A DNA stretch of 10,465 nt from positions 1 to 10,465 of the forward strand of contig JBFXDF010000131.1 of NCBI GenBank assembly GCA_050181375.1, read 5' to 3'. This stretch comes from DATARH01 sp050181375. GTDB taxonomy: Bacteria; Pseudomonadota; Alphaproteobacteria; ATCC43930; CGMCC-115725. Position 1 is the stretch's first letter, and the number at the start of each line of letters is the position of its first letter. The notes below the pieces were generated by a model. That model saw nothing but the letters and a program-made list of their open reading frames with translations, had not been told where the DNA came from and did no database searches. The position numbers and the translations under genes are program-made. Positions 7,373 through 10,465 of the stretch are shown here, in pieces.

Positions 7373-7618
7373 CTATTCTCCGACCGCATCCTTTACACAT
7401 TTATCCGTGAAGCTTGTTTTAGCCGCCCCGGCCAGTTTCTTTTCCGCGGCTGCAGTATCGCATGAGGCTTTTGCGTCACGCTCGCATTTCTGCATGAAGC
7501 TCGTCTTGGCGGCCCCAGCAAGCTTTTTCTCGCCCGCCTGACTGGTGCAGGAGGGGTCCGCAGCATTGGCGCTAATCACGTAGAATGACAAAATCGCGCA
7601 GAGCAGGATACGGGGCAT
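7373..7618 (-). CDS. Secreted PsiF-repeat protein
   Basis: The 81-residue product starts with a Sec signal peptide, MPRILLCAILSFYVISANA, probably cleaved after residue 19 (ANA/AD). The mature part consists almost only of two 29-residue units, 24-52 and 53-81. Each has the pattern Cys, then EKKLAGAAKTSF, then KC. This is the PsiF repeat, named after the E. coli phosphate-starvation-inducible PsiF; the function is unknown. Two cysteines per unit suggest disulfides in the periplasm. ATG at 7618 has GAGG five bases upstream. The 104-base gap behind the SDR gene gives room for its own promoter, though no clear -35/-10 pair or phosphate box was recognised. The GlsB-type gene follows. Confidence 0.9.
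   Translation of the reverse strand: MPRILLCAILSFYVISANAADPSCTSQAGEKKLAGAAKTSFMQKCERDAKASCDTAAAEKKLAGAAKTSFTDKCVKDAVGE
7376..7549 (-). repeat. Two tandem 87-base coding repeats in the PsiF-like gene
   Basis: Units 7463-7549 and 7376-7462 are exactly 29 codons each and encode the two PsiF repeats. Within the 12 residues EKKLAGAAKTSF, which are identical in both, nine codons differ by synonymous changes. The repeat is thus old and held by selection on protein sequence, not a recent DNA duplication. Confidence 0.85.
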
Positions 7619-7722
7619 GTCGGCCTCGTTGTCTTACGTGTCTGTATGACAGCGCCGTTCGTTCTACCGCGAACCAGCGTCTGAGCTACTATGGCGCAAA
7701 AATATTCCGTTGAAAACGACAT

Positions 7723-8547
7723 CTACCACCCTCCGTCGACGCCGATCGCCTGGCCCGTTACGAAGGCGGCTTCGTCGGAGGCGAGATAGGCGATCATCGA
7801 GGCGATTTCGTTGGGTTCGCCGAAGCGGCCGACCGGGATCGCCTTGGCGCGCTCACGGAAGCCGATTTCGAGATCGTCGCCATATTCGCGGCGGTTTGTG
7901 CTGATCGCGCGCGAGGTGCGGATCGGGCCGGGGCAGACTGCGTTGACGGTGATCCCGAACGACGCGAGATCGAGGGCTAGAGACTTGGTGAACCCGACGA
8001 TCGCCGCCTTTGACGCGGCGTAGGTCGCGCGCTTGGCGCCGGGGCGGAACGCGGCCTTCGAGGACACGCTGACGATGCGGCCCCACTTTGCTTGGCGCAT
8101 GTGCGGCACCGCGGCGCGCGACATCAGAAACGCGCCCTTGGCGTTGACCCCCATCGTCAGCTCCCAGGCGGCGACCGGCACGTCCTCGATCTCGTTGCGG
8201 TCGGCCCCCTGCGGCGCGCCGGCATTGTTGACGAGGATGTCGAGGCGGCCGTATTGAGCGATCACCTCCGCGACCATGCGGTTGGCGTCCTCCTCGCGGC
8301 TGACATCGCCCAATGTGGCCGAGGCGGTGCCGCCCGAGGCCCGGATCTGCTCGACAAGCGTATCGACGCCGCCCCAATTTGCGTCGGTGTCCTCCGGCGC
8401 GTTGAATTCGTTCGCGACGCCGGTCGGGCGCAGATCGGAGACAACGACCGCGACCCCCTTGGCGGCGAGCGCACGCGCCGTCGAATTGCCGATGCCGACC
8501 GGCTTGCCGCAGCCGGTGATCAGGGCAACGCGGGTGGGGTGGGGCAT
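7723..8547 (-). CDS. SDR-family NAD(P)-dependent oxidoreductase
   Basis: The 274-residue protein is a classical short-chain dehydrogenase/reductase with a Rossmann fold. The nucleotide-binding motif is TGCGKPVGIG (11-20), and Asp38 at the end of strand 2 favours NAD over NADP. NNAG lies at 107-110 and Asn135 in GVNAKG. The catalytic triad is Ser163 (VSVSSKAAF), Tyr176 and Lys180 (YAASK), and the end is the usual VDGGW. It interconverts an alcohol and a ketone; the substrate is unknown. Between strand 2 and the next helix is a segment (about 41-60, PTGVANEFNAPEDTDANWGG) longer than in FabG-like enzymes. ATG at 8547 has a strong GGGAGGAA seven bases upstream. It lies downstream of the two dioxygenase genes on the same strand but is separated from them by a hairpin cluster, so co-transcription is uncertain. 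Confidence 0.93.
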   Translation of the reverse strand: MPHPTRVALITGCGKPVGIGNSTARALAAKGVAVVVSDLRPTGVANEFNAPEDTDANWGGVDTLVEQIRASGGTASATLGDVSREEDANRMVAEVIAQYGRLDILVNNAGAPQGADRNEIEDVPVAAWELTMGVNAKGAFLMSRAAVPHMRQAKWGRIVSVSSKAAFRPGAKRATYAASKAAIVGFTKSLALDLASFGITVNAVCPGPIRTSRAISTNRREYGDDLEIGFRERAKAIPVGRFGEPNEIASMIAYLASDEAAFVTGQAIGVDGGW

Positions 8548-8575
8548 CTGGAAATTCCTCCCTCGCTCAGTATCT

Positions 8576-8730
8576 CTCTCCCGCGTTGCGGGAGAGGGCC
8601 TGCCCCGGGTTTGATCCGGGAGCGGCCGCGGGCGCCAGCCCGCGGACGGGTGAGGGCACCAGCGATGAGGCCCTCACCCTCCCATCGCTATCGCGATGGG
8701 CCCCGCCCTCTCCCGCGGTGCGGGAGAGGG
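8576..8730. repeat. Intergenic mosaic of six hairpins (palindromic repeat element)
   Basis: Six perfect inverted repeats are packed in 155 bases between the dioxygenase and SDR genes. They are CTCTCCCGC/GCGGGAGAG (8576-8596), CCCGG/CCGGG (8604-8620), CCGCGGGC/GCCCGCGG (8626-8645), GGGTGAGGGC/GCCCTCACCC (8648-8679), CCCATCGC/GCGATGGG (8681-8700) and CCCTCTCCCGC/GCGGGAGAGGG (8706-8730). The first and last share the same stem, so the element is framed by copies of one hairpin. Similar GGGAGAGGG/CCCTCACCC mosaics are scattered in alphaproteobacterial genomes; this is from memory, not a search. It could stabilise or attenuate the transcript entering the SDR gene. It is not coding and has no T-tract. 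Confidence 0.8.
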
Positions 8731-8745
8731 ATTGTCCAGCAAACC

Positions 8746-9636
8746 CTAAATCGGCCGTGTGCCTTTGAGCTGCGTTCGGTGCAAAAGGCGGCGGGCGGCG
8801 GGGTCGAAGGCGTCGCGGCGGTGCATCGCGCAGCGGTTGTCCCACCAGACGAGATCGCCGACCCGCCACTCCTGCTTCCACGTAAAACGGTCCTGCTTGG
8901 TGTGCTCCCACAGGAAATCGAGCAGCGACTCGCTTTCCGCGACCGGCAGGCCAACGATGTAGGCGTTAATGCGGCGGCCGAGAAACAGGCACTTCTTCCC
9001 GGTCTCAGGATGCGTGCGCACCAGCGGCTGCCGCGCTCCGGGCACTTTCGAGACATCCTCGACCGTTTCGAAGCCCTTGTGCGCCCGCCCGCCGCTGTTG
9101 TGCGTCGCGGCGTGGATCGCGGTCATGCCGTCGATCCGCGTTTTGATGTCGGAGGGCAGGGTGTCGTAAGCCGAATACATGTTGAGGAAATAGGTGGCGC
9201 CGCCGGCGGAGGGCGGTGGGCATTCGAGACAGCGCAACAGGCTCGCGGCCGGCGGGATATCGACAAACGAGGAATCGGTGTGCCAGAACGCCTCGCCGTC
9301 GCCGAGACCGCCGATCGGCTTGCCGTTTTCGAGAATGTTCGAGATCACCGAGATTTCCGGCGGGATTTCCTGCCGCCGGCCGGATGTCTGGGTTTCGACG
9401 CCGTACTGCTTCTCGATCAGCTTGGCGGGGTTGAATTCGAGATCGCCGAACTGGCGCGTGAACGCCATGTGCTGCTGGTCGGTCATGGGCTGATCGCGGA
9501 AGCGCAGGACCAGATGATCGAGCCAGGCGCGGCGGATCGCGTCGCGGTCCTGCAAACTGAGCGGTTCACGGAGATCGACGCCGCCGATGTCGGCGCCACA
9601 GCCGGAACCCGTGAACGGGGTGACGGTAACGGTCAT
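8746..9636 (-). CDS. TauD/TfdA-family 2-oxoglutarate/Fe(II) dioxygenase
   Basis: The 296-residue protein is a member of the family that includes taurine dioxygenase TauD and 2,4-D dioxygenase TfdA. These enzymes couple 2-oxoglutarate decarboxylation to substrate hydroxylation, often releasing sulfite or cleaving an ether. Iron ligands are His119 and Asp121 (FWHTDSSF) and His272 (WWDNRCAMHRRD). Arg287 in RRLLHRTQLKG matches the arginine that holds 2-oxoglutarate, with Arg283 four residues before it. GGATYF (145-150) is the usual strand near the cofactor. The substrate is unknown. The frame is open upstream to 9789, but ATG at 9636 is preferred. It starts the usual MTVTVTPFTGSGCGADIGG N-terminus and has GGAG eight bases ahead, inside the last codons of the preceding dioxygenase gene. 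The five-base gap implies translational coupling. Confidence 0.93.
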   Translation of the reverse strand: MTVTVTPFTGSGCGADIGGVDLREPLSLQDRDAIRRAWLDHLVLRFRDQPMTDQQHMAFTRQFGDLEFNPAKLIEKQYGVETQTSGRRQEIPPEISVISNILENGKPIGGLGDGEAFWHTDSSFVDIPPAASLLRCLECPPPSAGGATYFLNMYSAYDTLPSDIKTRIDGMTAIHAATHNSGGRAHKGFETVEDVSKVPGARQPLVRTHPETGKKCLFLGRRINAYIVGLPVAESESLLDFLWEHTKQDRFTWKQEWRVGDLVWWDNRCAMHRRDAFDPAARRLLHRTQLKGTRPI

Positions 9637-9641
9637 CGCCG

Positions 9642-10465
9642 TCACTCCGCTGCTTCGTCGAGCGCCTCGACGCCGAAATCGTTGATCGAGACGCGCCAGT
9701 GGATGCGGTCCTCCTCGGGCGGGTAGTCGCCGGCCGCCCTGTGATACGAGCAGCGATTGTCCCAGATCACGATATCGCCCTTTTCCCATTTATGGTGGTA
9801 CTCGGCATCGGGGGCGATCATCCGCTCTTTCAACTCGGCAATCAGCCCGTCGCCTTCGGCGCGATCGATGCCGACGAAATCGACGATCTTGCCGGGATCG
9901 AAATACAGCGACTTGCGCCCGGTTTCGGGATGCACGCGGACGATCGGGTGGTAGACCGGCGTCCAGTCCTGGTCCTCGGGGTTCAGCAGCTTCGAGCCGC
10001 CGCGCCGCCCGCCGTACGAGAACAGGCCGATCACGCCGTCGAGCCGGTCTTTGAGACGTTGCGGCAGCGCGTCGTAGGCGGCGTAGCCGTTCGCGAACAG
10101 CGTGTTGCCGCCGCGGCTCGGCACCGCCAGCGCATAAAGCTGGGTCGCCTTGAACGGTGCCTGATTATAGGCCCCGTCGGTGTGCCAGCCCTCGGCGCCG
10201 CGGCGGTAGATCTCCTGACGCAGCTTGCCTTCGGTGTCGTATTTGTTGATGCCGAGCATCGTGATCTTCGGGTATTCGGGGTGCCGCGTCGATTTCGACG
10301 GGTGCGGCGTGACCGGGCCGAAGCGCTCGCTGTAGCGTATGAAATCGGGGATCGTCAGCTCCTGACCGCGCACGCACATGACGTTGCAGTCGAGCCAAGC
10401 CTGATAGATTTTGCCGAAGGTGTCGTCGTCCATTGTCTTGACATCGATCCCGCGAACCTCGACGC
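9642..10465 (-). CDS. TauD/TfdA-family dioxygenase, 5' end outside window (partial)
   Basis: The frame runs to the right edge of the window without a stop. The last codons read VEVRGIDVKT before an internal Met at 10433, matching the usual G-x-x-V-x-G-I-D start region of TauD-like proteins. The true start therefore lies a few dozen bases beyond the window, and 273 residues are visible. Counted from the internal Met, iron ligands are His84 and Asp86 (GWHTDGAY) and His231 (IWDNRCSYHRAAGD). Arg243 and Arg247 (DRIHWRVSI) fit the 2-oxoglutarate site. It resembles its downstream neighbour in shared patterns such as AYD-LP, R-DG, VR-HPETG-K and WDNRC--HR, but is clearly diverged. Both genes likely form one transcript. 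The substrate is unknown; an alkylsulfonate or aryloxy-acid role is only a family-level guess. Confidence 0.92.
   Translation of the reverse strand, partial: VEVRGIDVKTMDDDTFGKIYQAWLDCNVMCVRGQELTIPDFIRYSERFGPVTPHPSKSTRHPEYPKITMLGINKYDTEGKLRQEIYRRGAEGWHTDGAYNQAPFKATQLYALAVPSRGGNTLFANGYAAYDALPQRLKDRLDGVIGLFSYGGRRGGSKLLNPEDQDWTPVYHPIVRVHPETGRKSLYFDPGKIVDFVGIDRAEGDGLIAELKERMIAPDAEYHHKWEKGDIVIWDNRCSYHRAAGDYPPEEDRIHWRVSINDFGVEALDEAAE

Noticed and set aside
7690..7715. Possible terminator after the SDR gene (CGTT-TTC-AACG followed by ATATTTTT on the minus strand)
   Set aside because: The stem is only four base pairs, too weak to call despite the T-rich tail.
8092..9726. A 544-codon open frame on the + strand across the SDR gene, hairpin cluster and dioxygenase gene
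   Set aside because: It is antisense to two well-supported genes and reads through the hairpin repeats. Its composition is Arg/Ala/Asp-rich without any motif, so it is a GC-bias artefact.

Overview
The window comes from a high-GC Gram-negative bacterium, most likely an alphaproteobacterium. This is inferred from strong GC bias at third codon positions, the zinc-free type of HemB, a psiF-like and a GlsB-type stress gene side by side, and the hairpin-rich intergenic repeat at 8576-8730. The species cannot be read from the sequence.

Left part (1-4288): the tail of an unidentified gene and a likely terminator precede hemB (heme synthesis, + strand). A 421-base stretch without a convincing gene follows. 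Then come two minus-strand genes, a 1-Cys peroxiredoxin and an LLM-class (luciferase-like) flavin oxidoreductase. The oxidoreductase is divergent from a small GerMN-domain lipoprotein on the + strand.

Middle (4289-7022): an IclR-family regulator on the minus strand is divergent from a two-gene + strand unit. That unit encodes an alpha/beta hydrolase (esterase-like) and an HpcH/HpaI-type class II aldolase. The 123-base divergent region carries an inverted repeat, TCACGGC-N11-GCCGTGA, which is a candidate operator. The layout is that of a small regulated catabolic operon.

Right part (7023-10465): all genes are on the minus strand. In order of transcription they are a TauD/TfdA-type dioxygenase cut by the window edge, a second TauD/TfdA-type dioxygenase five bases downstream of it, a 155-base cluster of six perfect hairpins, an SDR dehydrogenase, a secreted two-repeat PsiF-like protein and a GlsB/YeaQ-type membrane protein. 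The last two are probably envelope or stress proteins unrelated to the catabolic genes.

Taken together, the hydrolase, aldolase, SDR, two 2-oxoglutarate/Fe(II) dioxygenases and flavin oxidoreductase suggest a catabolic neighbourhood for an unknown organic acid, ester or sulfonate. The substrate cannot be deduced. No RNA gene, CRISPR array, insertion sequence, prophage or defence system was seen. I did not find a clearly new biological system; the best leads are the hairpin mosaic, the dioxygenase pair and the candidate IclR operator.
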